Positions 37,477 to 47,798 of a DNA stretch of 64,000 bases are shown here, one piece after another. A program made the translations under genes and the position numbers. The notes under the pieces are model-generated. The model saw nothing but the letters and a program-made list of their open reading frames with translations, ran no database searches and was not told where the DNA came from. The stretch's first letter is position 1, and the number at the start of each line of letters is the position of its first letter. This DNA comes from Bacteroidales bacterium. GTDB taxonomy: Bacteria > Bacteroidota > Bacteroidia > Bacteroidales > UBA1402. The DNA lies in contig JAQVXI010000004.1 in the NCBI GenBank assembly GCA_028709215.1, forward strand, positions 6,172 to 70,171, written 5' to 3'.

Positions 37477-40400
37477 TTAATCCAGCTGAATGCTTAAGCC
37501 CAGACCTCTTAACTCGTGCAACAGCACGTTTAACGATTCAGGTATGCCGGCTTGTGGCATCGGATCTCCTTTCACAATGGCTTCGAAGGCCTTGCTTCGG
37601 CCGATAACGTCATCCGATTTGATGGTTAGGATTTCTTGCAAGATGTGCGCAGCTCCAAAAGCTTCAAGCGCCCAAACTTCCATTTCTCCAAAACGTTGAC
37701 CACCAAACTGAGCCTTACCTCCTAAGGGTTGTTGCGTAATCAACGAATACGGACCAATGGAACGAGCGTGCATCTTATCCTCAACCATGTGACCCAGTTT
37801 CAACATATACACAACACCAACGGTTGCGGTTTGGTCAAAACGTTCTCCCGTGCCTCCATCATATAGATGGCACTTGCCGTAACGAGGCACACCGGCTTTG
37901 TCGCACCAGGTATCCAGATCTTCCAGATTGGCTCCATCAAAAATCGGCGTAGCAAACTTGACATCCAATACACTTCCGGCCCAGCCAAGAACCGTTTCGA
38001 AGATCTGCCCCAAGTTCATACGTGAAGGCACACCCAACGGGTTGAGAACAATGTCAACGGGCGTACCGTCCGCAAGGAAAGGCATGTCTTCCTGACGCAC
38101 AATACGGGAAACAATCCCCTTATTACCGTGACGTCCGGCCATCTTATCACCGACACGAATCTTGCGTTTTTTGGCAACATAAACTTTAGCCATTTGTATG
38201 ATACCGGCAGGAAGTTCATCGCCAATGGTGATGTTAAACTTCTTCCGTTTCATCGCTGCATCAAGTTCCTTGTATTTGTGCAAATAGTTTTGGATCAAGT
38301 CACGAATCATATCGTTCTTTGCAGCATCGCTGGTCCATTTACTAATCTGGATGGAAGAATAGTTAATCTCCATCAGATTTTTTGTTGTAAATTTTCCGCC
38401 TTTTGCAATGACCTCCATGCCCAAATTATCTTTGATGCCTTGAGAAGTCTTTCCGTTGGTCAAAACCAACAATTTGTCAACCAGCGTTGCCTTCAAATTG
38501 GCTGCTTCTTCCTCAAACTCTTCGTCAATTTTTGGCAGCAGCGCTTTGTCTGTCAAGCGTGACTTGCGGTTTTTGACCGATTTAGAAAAGAGTCGCTTGT
38601 CAATGATCACACCACGCAGTGAAGGAGAAGCTTTCAACGAAGCATCCTTTACATCACCGGCTTTGTCACCAAAGATCGCGCGCAACAATTTTTCTTCGGG
38701 TGAAGGATCGGATTCTCCTTTGGGAGTAATCTTACCGATCAAGATGTCACCCGGTACAATGTGTGCACCAATGCGTACAATTCCGTTTTCGTCCAAATCC
38801 TTCGTAGCCTCTTCGCTTACGTTGGGAATGTCTGAAGTCAATTCTTCCATACCCCGTTTGGTTTCACGTACCTCCAAGGTATACTCATCCACATGAACAG
38901 AAGTAAAGACATCTTCACGAACCAAACGTTCGTTCAAGACAATTGCATCCTCAAAGTTGTAGCCTTTCCAAGGCATAAAGGCAACCTTCAGGTTTTTACC
39001 CAAGGCCAATTCGCCGTTCTGGGTGGAATACCCTTCGGTCAACAATTGACCGGCGACCACACGTTCTCCTTTGGATACGATTGGACGCAAGTCGATGGTC
39101 GTACTTTGGTTGGTTTTACGGAACTTAGGAAGCATGTATGTTTTTACGGAGTCGTCAAAACTAATGAATGCAGCCTCTTCGCTACGGTCGTAACGAACTT
39201 TAATCATGGTTGCATCGACAAATTCTACGACACCCGCTCCTTCGGCAGAAACCTGGGTACGTGAATCACGAATCAATTGGCCTTCAATACCGGTTCCAAC
39301 AATCGGAGATTCACAACGAATCAAAGGTACAGCCTGGCGCATCATGTTCGATCCCATCAACGCACGGTTGGCATCATCGTGCTCAAGGAAAGGAATCAAC
39401 GAAGCGGCGATCGAAGCGATCTGCGTGGGAGAGACATCCATCAAATTGACCTCATCGGGGCCAACGACAGGAAAGTCAGCATCCAAACGCGACTTAACAC
39501 GATTGCGGATAAACGAACCGTCTGCATTCAACGGTGCATTTCCCTGAGCGATGATTTTACCTTCTTCTTCTTCAGCAGTCAAATAAATGACTTCTTCCAG
39601 CGCAACTTTTGAGTTCTCGACTTTTCGATAAGGCGTTTCGATGAAACCCAGTTCGTTGATTTTTGCAAAAACACACAGCGAGGAGATCAAACCAATGTTT
39701 GGACCTTCCGGCGTTTCAATCGGACACAAACGACCGTAGTGGGTGTAGTGTACGTCACGAACCTCAAAACCGGCACGTTCACGAGAAAGTCCGCCCGGTC
39801 CAAGGGCTGACATACGACGTTTGTGCGTCATTTCAGCCAATGGATTGGTTTGATCCATAAACTGAGACAAGGCATTCGTGCCAAAGAATGAATTAATGAC
39901 CGAAGAAATGGTTTTGGCGTTGATCAATTCGACCGGAGCAAACACCTCGTTGTCACGTACATTCATTCGTTCACGAATGGTACGAGCCATACGAGCCAGT
40001 CCAACTCCGAATTGGTTATTCAACTGCTCTCCTACCGTACGCACACGACGATTGCTTAAGTGGTCAATGTCGTCCACATCTGCATTGGAGTTGACCAATT
40101 CAATCAGATATTTGATAATTTCGATGATGTCTTCTTTGGTCAGGACTTTAACGTCCATTTCTGTAGACAACTTCAATTTTTTATTGATGCGGTAACGCCC
40201 GACTTCACCCAAATCATAACGTTTATCGGAGAAAAATAAGTTTTGTATTACCTCCCGTGCACTCGCGTCGTCTGCAGGTTCTGCATTACGCAACTGACGG
40301 TAGATATACAAAACCGCTTCTTTTTCCGAGTTACTCGGGTCTTTCTGAAGGGTATTGTATATAATAGCATAATCGGACATTCCAGCCTCTTCTTTGTGGA

Positions 40401-41283
40401 GAAGAATGGTGGAAGCGCCCGAATCTAATATCGAATCCATGTGATCGGCTTCCAAGACAGTTTCCCGGTCAATGATCACTTCGTTGCGTTCAATGGATAC
40501 CACCTCACCGGTATCCTCATCTACAAAGTCTTCAACCCAGCTTTTCAATACACGTGCTGCAAGTTTGCGGCCGATAAGACGTTTTAAACCGGTCTTGGTT
40601 ACTTTAACTTCTTCGGCAAGGTTGAAAATTTCTAATATATCCTTATCTGTTTCAAAGCCAATGGCTCTCAACAGGGTCGTAACGGGTAATTTCTTTTTGC
40701 GGTCGATGTATGCATACATGACACTATTAATGTCTGTTGCAAATTCGATCCAGGATCCTTTAAAGGGAATGATGCGTGCAGAGTAGAGCTTGGTACCGTT
40801 CGCGTGTACACTTTGACCAAAGAATACACCGGGACTACGATGTAACTGTGAAACGATAACACGTTCAGCACCATTGATGACAAAAGTCCCTTTTTCCGTC
40901 ATATAAGGAATCGGTCCCAAATAGACATCCTGAATTTTTGTTTCAAAGTCTTCGTGTTCCGGATCGGTACAGTAGAGTTTCAATCGGGCCTTCAAGGGAA
41001 CGCTGTAGGTCAAGCCTCTTTCAAGACATTCTTCGATGGTATAACGGGGCGGGTCGATGTAATAGTCCAGAAATTCGAGTACAAAGTTGTTGCGCGTATC
41101 CGCAATGGGGAAATTTTCGGCAAATACTTTATATAAACCCTCGTTTTTACGTTTTTCGGGAGGCGTATCCAGCTGTAGGAAGTCCTGGAACGATTTCAGT
41201 TGCACTTCCAAAAAATCCGGATACTGGATCGGACTCTCAATGGACGCAAAATTGACTCTTTTATTTACAGTTGTTGAGGACAT
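37477..41283 (-). CDS. rpoB: DNA-directed RNA polymerase subunit beta
   Basis: 1268 residues. The rifampicin-binding region ([13 protein letters not shown]... to [14 protein letters not shown]) lies near residues 460-495 and keeps the Gln, Asp, His and Ser residues that are changed in resistant mutants of other species, so the sequence looks wild type. The C-terminal block [11 protein letters not shown] is standard. A hairpin lies between rplL and this gene (41333-41358). Confidence 0.99.
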   Translation of the reverse strand: MSSTTVNKRVNFASIESPIQYPDFLEVQLKSFQDFLQLDTPPEKRKNEGLYKVFAENFPIADTRNNFVLEFLDYYIDPPRYTIEECLERGLTYSVPLKARLKLYCTDPEHEDFETKIQDVYLGPIPYMTEKGTFVINGAERVIVSQLHRSPGVFFGQSVHANGTKLYSARIIPFKGSWIEFATDINSVMYAYIDRKKKLPVTTLLRAIGFETDKDILEIFNLAEEVKVTKTGLKRLIGRKLAARVLKSWVEDFVDEDTGEVVSIERNEVIIDRETVLEADHMDSILDSGASTILLHKEEAGMSDYAIIYNTLQKDPSNSEKEAVLYIYRQLRNAEPADDASAREVIQNLFFSDKRYDLGEVGRYRINKKLKLSTEMDVKVLTKEDIIEIIKYLIELVNSNADVDDIDHLSNRRVRTVGEQLNNQFGVGLARMARTIRERMNVRDNEVFAPVELINAKTISSVINSFFGTNALSQFMDQTNPLAEMTHKRRMSALGPGGLSRERAGFEVRDVHYTHYGRLCPIETPEGPNIGLISSLCVFAKINELGFIETPYRKVENSKVALEEVIYLTAEEEEGKIIAQGNAPLNADGSFIRNRVKSRLDADFPVVGPDEVNLMDVSPTQIASIAASLIPFLEHDDANRALMGSNMMRQAVPLIRCESPIVGTGIEGQLIRDSRTQVSAEGAGVVEFVDATMIKVRYDRSEEAAFISFDDSVKTYMLPKFRKTNQSTTIDLRPIVSKGERVVAGQLLTEGYSTQNGELALGKNLKVAFMPWKGYNFEDAIVLNERLVREDVFTSVHVDEYTLEVRETKRGMEELTSDIPNVSEEATKDLDENGIVRIGAHIVPGDILIGKITPKGESDPSPEEKLLRAIFGDKAGDVKDASLKASPSLRGVIIDKRLFSKSVKNRKSRLTDKALLPKIDEEFEEEAANLKATLVDKLLVLTNGKTSQGIKDNLGMEVIAKGGKFTTKNLMEINYSSIQISKWTSDAAKNDMIRDLIQNYLHKYKELDAAMKRKKFNITIGDELPAGIIQMAKVYVAKKRKIRVGDKMAGRHGNKGIVSRIVRQEDMPFLADGTPVDIVLNPLGVPSRMNLGQIFETVLGWAGSVLDVKFATPIFDGANLEDLDTWCDKAGVPRYGKCHLYDGGTGERFDQTATVGVVYMLKLGHMVEDKMHARSIGPYSLITQQPLGGKAQFGGQRFGEMEVWALEAFGAAHILQEILTIKSDDVIGRSKAFEAIVKGDPMPQAGIPESLNVLLHELRGLGLSIQLD

Positions 41284-41332
41284 TTAGCGGTAGATTAATT
41301 GAACTTGTATGTAATATAGACACGAAAAGGTC

Positions 41333-41358
41333 TAGAATCTCCGTCACCGGAGATTCTA
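41333..41358 (-). promoter_or_regulatory. Hairpin between rplL and rpoB
   Basis: TAGAATCTCCG and CGGAGATTCTA form a perfect 11-bp stem with a 4-base loop. On the transcribed strand it is followed only by a broken T-run (GACCTTTTCG), so it looks like a weak attenuator or an RNase III processing site rather than a full terminator. E. coli has an attenuator and an RNase III site in the same gap. Confidence 0.7.
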
Positions 41359-41389
41359 AACCATATCACCTGATTATCAGGCGTTAGGA

Positions 41390-41764
41390 CTATTTAAGTT
41401 CAACTTCAGCGCCTGCTTCTTCCAACGTTTTCTTCAAACTTTCAGCTTCGTCCTTAGCAACACCTTCTTTAAGTACAGAAGGAGCAGCGTCTACCAAATC
41501 TTTGGCTTCTTTCAAACCAAGACCACAAGATTCTTTAACGGCTTTAACGACAGCCAATTTAGCAGCACCAGCTGACTTCAGGACTACATCAAAAGAAGTC
41601 TTTTCAGCAGCAGCAGCACCTTCAGCAGCAGGACCTGCAGCAACAGCAACAGCAGCAGCAGCGGGTTCGATGCCATATTCATCTTTCAGAATGGTAGCCA
41701 ATTCATTTACTTCTTTTACGGTCAAATTTACCAATTGTTCAGCAAAAGCTTTCAAATCTGCCAT
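41390..41764 (-). CDS. rplL: 50S ribosomal protein L7/L12
   Basis: 124 residues: N-terminal dimerisation helices ([21 protein letters not shown]), an Ala/Gly-rich hinge ([20 protein letters not shown]) and a C-terminal factor-binding domain with [15 protein letters not shown]. It forms the flexible ribosomal stalk that recruits translational GTPases, bound through L10. It is in the usual rplJ-rplL-rpoB order. Confidence 0.98.
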   Translation of the reverse strand: MADLKAFAEQLVNLTVKEVNELATILKDEYGIEPAAAAVAVAAGPAAEGAAAAEKTSFDVVLKSAGAAKLAVVKAVKESCGLGLKEAKDLVDAAPSVLKEGVAKDEAESLKKTLEEAGAEVELK

Positions 41765-41802
41765 TTTTTTATGTATTTAATTGTTGTAATTCGATTTGTT
41801 AT

Positions 41803-42324
41803 TTAATTCTCTCTTTCTCCAAGTGTTTTCAACACACCATGCAGAATGTTTCCTCCACTTTGGAGGGCAGATACCACGTTTTTGGCCGGTGATTGCAACA
41901 AAGCAATAACGTCTCCAATGAGTTCGTTTTTGCTCTTGATGTGGATCAAGGCTTCCAACTGGTCAGGGCCAATGTAGAAACTTTCTTCTACGAAAGCAGC
42001 TTTCAAGGCAGGGATTTCTTTGTCTTTTCTGAAACCCTTGATCAATTTAGCCGGTGCGTTTCCAACATTTGAAAACATCAACGCCGAATTGCCTTTCAAC
42101 ACGCTGTACATAGGCTGAAAGTCTCCTTCCAGGCTTTCAAGTGCCTTTTTAAGCAGAGTATTTTTGACCACCATCAACTTGATACCTTCTTTGTAACAAG
42201 CTTTTCTAAGATTGGTTGTTTGTTCTGCGTTCAGTGCCGTTAGGTCTGTTACATAAAAACAACTGTAATCCGAGATAGTGGCTGCAATCTGCTCTATGAC
42301 GATGCTTTTATCTTCCTTCTTCAT
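41803..42324 (-). CDS. rplJ: 50S ribosomal protein L10
   Basis: 173 residues, starting MKKEDKSIVIEQIAATISDYSC and containing the L10 core (TNLRKACYKEGIKLMVVKNTLLKKAL). It anchors L7/L12 dimers to 23S rRNA. The rplA-rplJ gap is only 12 bases, so the long autoregulatory rplJ leader of E. coli is absent here. Confidence 0.98.
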   Translation of the reverse strand: MKKEDKSIVIEQIAATISDYSCFYVTDLTALNAEQTTNLRKACYKEGIKLMVVKNTLLKKALESLEGDFQPMYSVLKGNSALMFSNVGNAPAKLIKGFRKDKEIPALKAAFVEESFYIGPDQLEALIHIKSKNELIGDVIALLQSPAKNVVSALQSGGNILHGVLKTLGEREN

Positions 42325-42336
42325 AATTCAGTTTGA

Positions 42337-43035
42337 TTAATTTTCCTCTGCTGTTTTAGGATCAACCTTCACGCCGGGGCTCATTGTACTGGAAAGATAA
42401 ATGCTCTTAATGTAGGTACCTTTGGCAGCAGCCGGTTTCAATTTAAGCAACATGGAAATAAATTCTTTTGCGTTGCCAAAAATTTGGTCTTCCGTAAAAG
42501 ATACTTTACCAACAGAAGAATGGATGATACCAGTCTTGTCGACTTTAAAGTCAATCTTACCTTGTTTTACTTCCTTGACAGCTTTACCAATTTCCATGGT
42601 CACTGTTCCGCTTTTTGGGTTCGGCATCAAGCCTCTAGGTCCCAAAACACGTCCCAATGCACCAATCTTACCCATAATGGCAGGCATTGTGATGATTACA
42701 TCAATGTCTGTCCAGCCACCTTTGATTTTTTCAATATATTCATCCAGACCAACAAAGTCAGCACCCGCTTCTTTTGCTTCCGCTTCCTTGTCAGGAGTAC
42801 ACAATACCAAAACTCTCACTTGTTTACCGGTTCCGTGAGGCAGTGAAACTACACCACGTACCATTTGGTTGGCTTTACGAGGGTCAACACCCAGTCGAAC
42901 ATCCACGTCGACAGAAGCATCAAAATTGCTCGTGGTAATTTCTTTTACCAAAGCACAAGCTTCTTTCAACGAATAGCTCTTACCTACCTCAATTTTTGCA
43001 AAAGCCAACTTCTGTTTTTTTGTCAGTTTACTCAT
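42337..43035 (-). CDS. rplA: 50S ribosomal protein L1
   Basis: 232 residues with the L1 hallmarks: [20 protein letters not shown] near residue 34 and [18 protein letters not shown] near residue 125. It binds 23S rRNA at the E-site stalk and in other bacteria represses its own operon with L11. It is 12 bases after rplK. Confidence 0.98.
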   Translation of the reverse strand: MSKLTKKQKLAFAKIEVGKSYSLKEACALVKEITTSNFDASVDVDVRLGVDPRKANQMVRGVVSLPHGTGKQVRVLVLCTPDKEAEAKEAGADFVGLDEYIEKIKGGWTDIDVIITMPAIMGKIGALGRVLGPRGLMPNPKSGTVTMEIGKAVKEVKQGKIDFKVDKTGIIHSSVGKVSFTEDQIFGNAKEFISMLLKLKPAAAKGTYIKSIYLSSTMSPGVKVDPKTAEEN

Positions 43036-43047
43036 CTTGATTGAAGT

Positions 43048-43491
43048 TTAAAGGTTTGAGGGGAATTCGCCTGAAACGGTGATACCCATACTCCGTGCCG
43101 TACCGGCAATCAGTCTCATGGCCGATTCTACGGTAAAACAGTTTAAATCAGTCATTTTATCTTCGGCAATTGCTTTAACCTGTTCCCAGGTTACAGAAGC
43201 CACTTTCTTGCGATTGGGTTCTGCAGATCCGCTTTTTACCTTGGCTGCCTCCAACAACTGTACGGCTGCGGGAGGAGTTTTAATGATAAAATCAAACGAT
43301 TTATCGGAATAATACGTAATAACCACAGGCAATACTTTACCTGCTTTTTCTTGAGTTCTGGCGTTGAATTGCTTGCAAAACTCCATGATGTTGACACCTT
43401 TCGAACCCAAAGCGGGTCCTACAGGAGGAGAGGGGTTTGCTGCACCTCCCTTGATCTGTAATTTGATTTGTCCAGCAATTTCTTTAGCCAT
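43048..43491 (-). CDS. rplK: 50S ribosomal protein L11
   Basis: 147 residues from the ATG at 43491 ([20 protein letters not shown]), the standard N-terminus and length; an in-frame ATG at 43533 would add a non-conserved tail. The thiostrepton-loop region [19 protein letters not shown] is present. It binds the GTPase-associated centre of 23S rRNA. Confidence 0.98.
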   Translation of the reverse strand: MAKEIAGQIKLQIKGGAANPSPPVGPALGSKGVNIMEFCKQFNARTQEKAGKVLPVVITYYSDKSFDFIIKTPPAAVQLLEAAKVKSGSAEPNRKKVASVTWEQVKAIAEDKMTDLNCFTVESAMRLIAGTARSMGITVSGEFPSNL

Positions 43492-43557
43492 TTCTTTAAA
43501 AATTAAAAAAATTTGTGGAAAATGAAAAGACAACAGACATCGCGTAACCTACGTCCG

Positions 43558-44100
43558 TTATTCTTTTTCGACTTGCATAAAACCCAATTCCAAAGGCGTC
43601 TTCCGTCCAAAGATTTTAACCATGACCTTTAGTTTCTTTTTCTCGTTGTTGACTTCTTCAATCACAGCGCTAAAACCACTAAAGGGACCATCATTTACTT
43701 TGACGGATTCACCAACATAATAGGGGATTATCGAATCCTCGCCACTTTCCTGCAATTCATCGACTTTGCCCAAGATGCGATTCACCTCTGATTCTCGTAA
43801 ACTTTCAGGATGCTCCTTTCCGCCGAGAAAACCAATAACATTGGGAATGTTTCTCAATGTATGTACCATCTCTCCTACAAGTGTAGCCTCTATCAGAACG
43901 TATCCGGGCAGATAAGGGCGCTCCTTCATGACACGCTTACCGTTTCTAACCTGATACACTTTTTCCGTTGGGATCAGAACTTGCGACACGTACTCACCCA
44001 GAGACGAATTCTTGATTTCTGACTCAAGATACTCGCGCACTTTGTTTTCTTTACCGCTTACGGCACGTATAACATACCATTTCTTTTCGTGATCGGACAT
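43558..44100 (-). CDS. nusG: Transcription termination/antitermination protein NusG
   Basis: 180 residues. The N-terminal NGN domain ([21 protein letters not shown], then PGYVLIEA) is followed by a C-terminal KOW motif ([20 protein letters not shown]). It binds RNA polymerase and links it to Rho or the ribosome. It lies between secE and rplK as in most bacteria. Confidence 0.98.
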   Translation of the reverse strand: MSDHEKKWYVIRAVSGKENKVREYLESEIKNSSLGEYVSQVLIPTEKVYQVRNGKRVMKERPYLPGYVLIEATLVGEMVHTLRNIPNVIGFLGGKEHPESLRESEVNRILGKVDELQESGEDSIIPYYVGESVKVNDGPFSGFSAVIEEVNNEKKKLKVMVKIFGRKTPLELGFMQVEKE

Positions 44101-44116
44101 TTTTCGCCTGATTGAT

Positions 44117-44323
44117 TTAGAGGACCTTGTCGTACAAGAAGGTCATCACATTTTCAAAACTGATATCGATGAGAAAAACAATCAACGCGATAACTAGGGA
44201 AGCTAGTAAAACTACGATCGCACTGTTGCTCAACTCAGAAGCAGAAGGCCAACTGACCTTATGAACGAGTTCATTGTAGGACTCTTGAAAATAAGAGCTC
44301 ACCTTAGCAAAGAATTTCTTCAT
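44117..44323 (-). CDS. secE: Preprotein translocase subunit SecE
   Basis: 68 residues, the minimal SecE: an amphipathic helix with the conserved [13 protein letters not shown] block (about residues 15-27) and one membrane helix ([19 protein letters not shown]). It stabilises SecY in the translocon. It starts 19 bases after tRNA-Trp, so the tRNA and secE are on one transcript. Confidence 0.96.
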   Translation of the reverse strand: MKKFFAKVSSYFQESYNELVHKVSWPSASELSNSAIVVLLASLVIALIVFLIDISFENVMTFLYDKVL

Positions 44324-44341
44324 CTTTTCTGGGTTTTATTG

Positions 44342-44414
44342 CACGGGTCGAGAGACTCGAACTCCCGACACTCGGTTTTGGAGACCGATGCTCTACCAAC
44401 TGAGCTAGACCCGT
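44342..44414 (-). tRNA. tRNA-Trp (CCA)
   Basis: Read on the minus strand: acceptor ACGGGTC/GACCCGT, anticodon stem TCGGT/ACCGA with loop CTCCAAA (anticodon CCA), TTCGAGT T loop and discriminator G. CCA is not encoded. The position between tuf and secE is the common one. Confidence 0.95.
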
Positions 44415-44420
44415 GTGAGA

Positions 44421-44454
44421 AAAAAAGCTTCCCCCTTGCAGTGGAAGCTTTTTT
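44421..44454 (-). terminator. Terminator or attenuator between tuf and tRNA-Trp
   Basis: AAAAAAGCTTCC and GGAAGCTTTTTT form a 12-bp stem, with a T-run on the minus strand just before tRNA-Trp. No promoter is visible between it and the tRNA, so some readthrough must supply secE, nusG and the genes beyond unless a promoter lies inside tuf. Confidence 0.8.
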
Positions 44455-44470
44455 AGGGTTTTATATCGAA

Positions 44471-45658
44471 TTAAGCGACGATTTCAGTAATCTGGCCTGA
44501 ACCTACCGTACGGCCACCTTCACGGATTGCAAAACGCAAACCTACAGAACAAGCTACCGGATAGATCAATTCTACATTGATTTCCAAGTTGTCACCAGGC
44601 ATAACCATCTCAACGCCATCGGGCAAAGTGATTTCACCGGTTACGTCCAACGTACGGATATAGAACTGAGGACGGTATTTGTTGTGGAACGGTGTGTGAC
44701 GACCGCCTTCTTCTTTCTTCAAGATATAAACAGAAGCTTTGATCTTGGTGTGAGGAGTCACTTTACCCGGGTGGGTAATAACCATACCACGTTTGATTTG
44801 ATCTTTATCGATACCACGTAGCAACAAACCAACGTTGTCACCCGCTTGACCTTCGTCCAAAATCTTACGGAACATTTCAACACCGGTTACGACTGATTTC
44901 TTACCTTCAGCACCCAAACCAATGATTTGAACTTCTTCACCTGTTTTGATGATACCTGTTTCAATACGACCGGTAGCGACTGTACCACGACCCGTGATTG
45001 AGAACACGTCTTCAACCGGCATCAAGAAAGGTTTGTCAATATCGCGAGCAGGTAGATCGATCCATGTGTCAACTGCATTCATCAGTTCCATGATCTTATC
45101 TTCCCATTCAGCAACTCCGTTCAAACCACCCAAGGCAGAACCACGGATGAAAGGAGTATTGTCTCCGTCAAAATCGTAGAATGAAAGCAAATCACGCATT
45201 TCCATTTCTACCAATTCCAACATTTCTTCGTCGTCAACCGAGTCACATTTGTTCATGAAAACAACCAACTTCGGAACGTTTACCTGACGAGCCAACAAGA
45301 TGTGCTCACGAGTTTGAGGCATAGGACCATCTGTAGCAGCTACAACGATGATAGCGCCGTCCATCTGAGCAGCACCTGTTACCATGTTCTTAACATAGTC
45401 AGCGTGACCCGGACAGTCTACGTGTGCATAGTGACGATTTTCGGTCTGATATTCAACGTGTGAAGTATTAATGGTAATACCACGTTCTTTTTCTTCCGGT
45501 GCGTTGTCAATCTGATCAAAAGATTTAAGTTCAGAAAGACCTTTTTTTGCCAAAACCGTAGTGATGGCAGCGGTCAAAGTCGTTTTACCGTGGTCAACGT
45601 GGCCAATAGTCCCAATGTTGACGTGGGGTTTACTCCTGTTAAAATGTTCTTTAGCCAT
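44471..45658 (-). CDS. tuf: Elongation factor Tu
   Basis: 395 residues. The G1 motif GHVDHGKTT is at residues 18-26, DCPGHADY near 80 and NKCD near 135; all three domains are complete. It delivers aminoacyl-tRNA to the ribosome. It lies between a tRNA cluster and tRNA-Trp. Only one copy is in the window. Confidence 0.99.
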   Translation of the reverse strand: MAKEHFNRSKPHVNIGTIGHVDHGKTTLTAAITTVLAKKGLSELKSFDQIDNAPEEKERGITINTSHVEYQTENRHYAHVDCPGHADYVKNMVTGAAQMDGAIIVVAATDGPMPQTREHILLARQVNVPKLVVFMNKCDSVDDEEMLELVEMEMRDLLSFYDFDGDNTPFIRGSALGGLNGVAEWEDKIMELMNAVDTWIDLPARDIDKPFLMPVEDVFSITGRGTVATGRIETGIIKTGEEVQIIGLGAEGKKSVVTGVEMFRKILDEGQAGDNVGLLLRGIDKDQIKRGMVITHPGKVTPHTKIKASVYILKKEEGGRHTPFHNKYRPQFYIRTLDVTGEITLPDGVEMVMPGDNLEINVELIYPVACSVGLRFAIREGGRTVGSGQITEIVA

Positions 45659-45698
45659 AACTCAATGATTATAAAATTGAATGAAATAATAAATTAAG

Positions 45699-45770
<72 letters not shown>

Positions 45771-45778
45771 AAAAAAAG

Positions 45779-45851
45779 AGCGGGAAACGGGACTCAAACC
45801 CGCGACCCTCAGCTTGGAAGGCTAATGCTCTATCAACTGAGCTATTCCCGC
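45779..45851 (-). tRNA. tRNA-Gly (TCC)
   Basis: On the minus strand: acceptor GCGGGAA/TTCCCGC, anticodon loop CTTCCAA (anticodon TCC), T loop TTTGAGT. CCA is not encoded. Eight bases separate it from tRNA-Thr. Confidence 0.94.
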
Positions 45852-45913
45852 ATCTTTAAACTCCTGCAACGAACGGTCTGCCATTGGGGACTGTCGGTTG
45901 CATTCGTCCGAAA

Positions 45914-45940
45914 GCATCCCTAATTAAGAATCAGGGATGC
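45914..45940 (-). other. Hairpin between tRNA-Tyr and tRNA-Gly
   Basis: GCATCCC and GGGATGC form a 7-bp stem with an AT-rich 13-base loop, in the only large gap (97 bases) within the tRNA cluster. No T-run follows on the transcribed strand, so RNA processing is more likely than termination. Confidence 0.5.
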
Positions 45941-45948
45941 AATCGAAG

Positions 45949-46031
45949 TGGGCAGTGATGGATTCGAACCACCGTAAGCTTACGCTAGCAGATTTACAGT
46001 CTGCCCCATTTGGCCACTCTGGTAACTGCCC
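45949..46031 (-). tRNA. tRNA-Tyr (GTA)
   Basis: On the minus strand: acceptor GGGCAGT/ACTGCCC, anticodon stem GCAGA/TCTGC with loop CTGTAAA (anticodon GTA), a long variable arm and T loop TTCGAAT, discriminator A. It is the first tRNA of the cluster, about 70 bases after the promoter. Confidence 0.95.
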
Positions 46032-46102
46032 GACAAATTGTTTCAAAACTACTCCCGCATAGAGCAGCCGCTCTCACTGTAGAGGTTTATGAGAAACGGC
46101 TG

Positions 46103-46133
46103 CAAATGTAGGGGATTAATTTGAAATCACAAA
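46103..46133 (-). promoter_or_regulatory. Promoter of the tRNA-tuf operon
   Basis: On the minus strand: TTTG, 19 bases, TACATTTG, one of the best Bacteroidetes-consensus promoters in the window. It drives tRNA-Tyr, -Gly, -Thr and tuf. Confidence 0.85.
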
Positions 46134-46150
46134 GCATATTTGAAAAAAAA

Positions 46151-46450
46151 TCACTTAATCCGGCTTTTTTCTTTGATTTTGATCAGTTGCTTTTGAAGCG
46201 CCTCAACCGCCGAATCAACGGACTCCTCAAACGTATCGCTCACTTTGGACGCAAAAAGCTCAGAGCCCGAGACCTTTACTTTTACTAAGGCCTCTTTATT
46301 CATTGCTGTTTCCGGTTTGATCACCTTGAGCGTTACATCGGCATCGAGAATCTCTCCGTGAAACTGTTCCAACTTTGACACCTTCTTTTGAATAAAACTT
46401 TCCAATGCAGCGGTTGCATCAAAATGAATGGATTGAATTCTAATTCCCAT
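46151..46450 (-). CDS. hpf: Ribosome hibernation-promoting factor HPF/YfiA
   Basis: 99 residues, the short form. It starts MGIRIQSIHFDATAALESFI and has the beta-alpha-beta-beta-beta-alpha core ending VEALQKQLIKIKEK. It binds the 30S A and P sites and inactivates ribosomes under stress or in stationary phase. The C-terminal dimerisation domain of long HPF is absent. It lies 18 bases after xerC and is likely cotranscribed with it. Confidence 0.93.
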   Translation of the reverse strand: MGIRIQSIHFDATAALESFIQKKVSKLEQFHGEILDADVTLKVIKPETAMNKEALVKVKVSGSELFASKVSDTFEESVDSAVEALQKQLIKIKEKSRIK

Positions 46451-46468
46451 AATTGTATCTCCTTTTTT

Positions 46469-47359
46469 TTATGCTCTCGGATGAGCTTGTTTGTACACTT
46501 TTTTCATTTCTTCAAATGTCGTATGCGTATAGACCTCCGTAGCCGACAAGCTGGCATGCCCCAACAAATCTTTTACAGCATTCAACTCTGCCCCCTCATT
46601 CAACAAAAGCGTTGCAAACGTATGTCGCAACACGTGCGGGCTTCTCTTTGTCATCGTACTGACTTGCGAAAGACGATTTCGAACCATGCGATAAACCCAA
46701 GTTGCGTATAACGGCTTCCCGCTATCCAGAACCAACAAATACGCCTGCTGAGAAGCTACCTGCAGTTGCCTCATCCCAATATACGACTCCAACTGATCAT
46801 GCAAAGCCCTCCCAAACGGCAACAATCGTTGCTTATTTCGTTTTCCGGTGACCTTCACCGTTGACGAATAGAGATCCACATCCGCCATTCTTAAAGCGAG
46901 CAATTCGGACAAGCGCAAACCCAATTGATAAAAAAGCTCGATAATTAACCGATCACGAACAACCGAAAAGGTCTCCTCTTCCTCCTGTTGAGCGATTGTC
47001 TGCAATCGATCCATTTCCTCTTTCTTAAGAAACACCGGGAGCGGCTTGTTTGTTTTGGGTGCATGTATGCTTTGAAGCGGATTTTTCTGAACAAGCTGTT
47101 TTCTCAACAGGTACCGCCAAAAAGATTTCAAGGTAGAGAGCTTTCGCTGAACACTTCGTTTGGACACATTCTCTTCGAACAAGGAATACACCCAAAAGCG
47201 AATGTGATCCGCTTCGACCCTCTCCGGCTGATCAATACGATAGACATCCAGGACATAGGCAGAAAACTGATTTAAATCACCTGCATACGCAACAACGGTA
47301 TGAGCAGAATAATTCTTCTCATACCGTAAATATTGCAAGTAAGCATCAACCCATCTCAT
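46469..47359 (-). CDS. xerC: Tyrosine recombinase XerC/XerD-type
   Basis: 296 residues from the ATG at 47359 (MRWVDAYLQYLRYEKNYSAHTV). An N-terminal SAM-like core-binding domain covers about residues 1-90. The catalytic Arg is in the GLRLSEL block, followed by HVLRHTFATLLL (His and Arg), the second His in the LGHASLSATE block and the nucleophile Tyr in EVYTHT. The housekeeping neighbours (rpsU, hpf) indicate the chromosome-dimer resolution enzyme rather than a mobile-element integrase. An upstream frame to 47410 is not conserved. Confidence 0.9.
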   Translation of the reverse strand: MRWVDAYLQYLRYEKNYSAHTVVAYAGDLNQFSAYVLDVYRIDQPERVEADHIRFWVYSLFEENVSKRSVQRKLSTLKSFWRYLLRKQLVQKNPLQSIHAPKTNKPLPVFLKKEEMDRLQTIAQQEEEETFSVVRDRLIIELFYQLGLRLSELLALRMADVDLYSSTVKVTGKRNKQRLLPFGRALHDQLESYIGMRQLQVASQQAYLLVLDSGKPLYATWVYRMVRNRLSQVSTMTKRSPHVLRHTFATLLLNEGAELNAVKDLLGHASLSATEVYTHTTFEEMKKVYKQAHPRA

Positions 47360-47459
47360 TTCACTGCCTTTTATAGCAACGAATGTACTCAATAATGAGT
47401 AAACAAACAAGACGGCTGCGTAATTCTAAAATAATTTAACAGTAAACCGCCAAACGGGA

Positions 47460-47651
47460 TCAATCCTCGTTTTGTTGGAGCTTCTGGATGTAAATAGCCT
47501 TGGCTACTTCCTTTCTTTTGCTGACAGAAGGCTTCGTAAATGCTTGTCTGCTTCTGAGTTCTTTGACAATGCCAGTTTTTTCGAATTTGCGTTTGAATTT
47601 CTTCAATGCCTTCTCGATGTTTTCGCCTTCTTTTACAGGAACTACGATCAT
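47460..47651 (-). CDS. rpsU: 30S ribosomal protein S21
   Basis: 63 residues from the ATG at 47651 (MIVVPVKEGENIEKALKKFK), the standard S21 length and start; the open frame continues to 47723 without conservation and would include the promoter. S21 helps base-pair mRNA to the anti-Shine-Dalgarno. In Bacteroidetes it is part of the complex that hides the anti-SD sequence. Placed before xerC and hpf. Confidence 0.97.
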   Translation of the reverse strand: MIVVPVKEGENIEKALKKFKRKFEKTGIVKELRSRQAFTKPSVSKRKEVAKAIYIQKLQQNED

Positions 47652-47689
47652 ATTGAATTGAGCTTTAAAGTTTTGTTTAAATCGGACTG

Positions 47690-47721
47690 CAAAATTAGAT
47701 AAAGCCTTTGATTTACCAAAC
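47690..47721 (-). promoter_or_regulatory. Promoter of rpsU
   Basis: On the minus strand: TTTG, 20 bases, TAATTTTG, ending 38 bases before the rpsU start. Confidence 0.75.
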
Positions 47722-47768
47722 AAAAACGATAATTATTTTGTTTTTTTTATCGCATCAAGCATATATGC

Positions 47769-47776
47769 TACATTTG
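47769..47776 (+). promoter_or_regulatory. Probable -7 element of the aminopeptidase P gene
   Basis: TACATTTG, 22 bases before the start. The -33 is not clear. Confidence 0.45.
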
Positions 47777-47798
47777 TTGCTCAATAAACAGCCAAACG

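Noticed and set aside
33162-41283. Many plus-strand open frames of 60-260 codons opposite rpoB and rpoC
   Set aside because: They are antisense shadows of highly conserved genes with no family resemblance and no promoters.
41803-43035. L10 or L1 autoregulatory leader between rplA and rplJ
   Set aside because: The gap is 12 bases, too short for such a structure.
46469-47359. Tyrosine recombinase as a mobile-element integrase
   Set aside because: It sits among housekeeping genes (rpsU, hpf, tuf) and has no flanking repeats, attachment site or cargo, so it is the chromosomal Xer protein.
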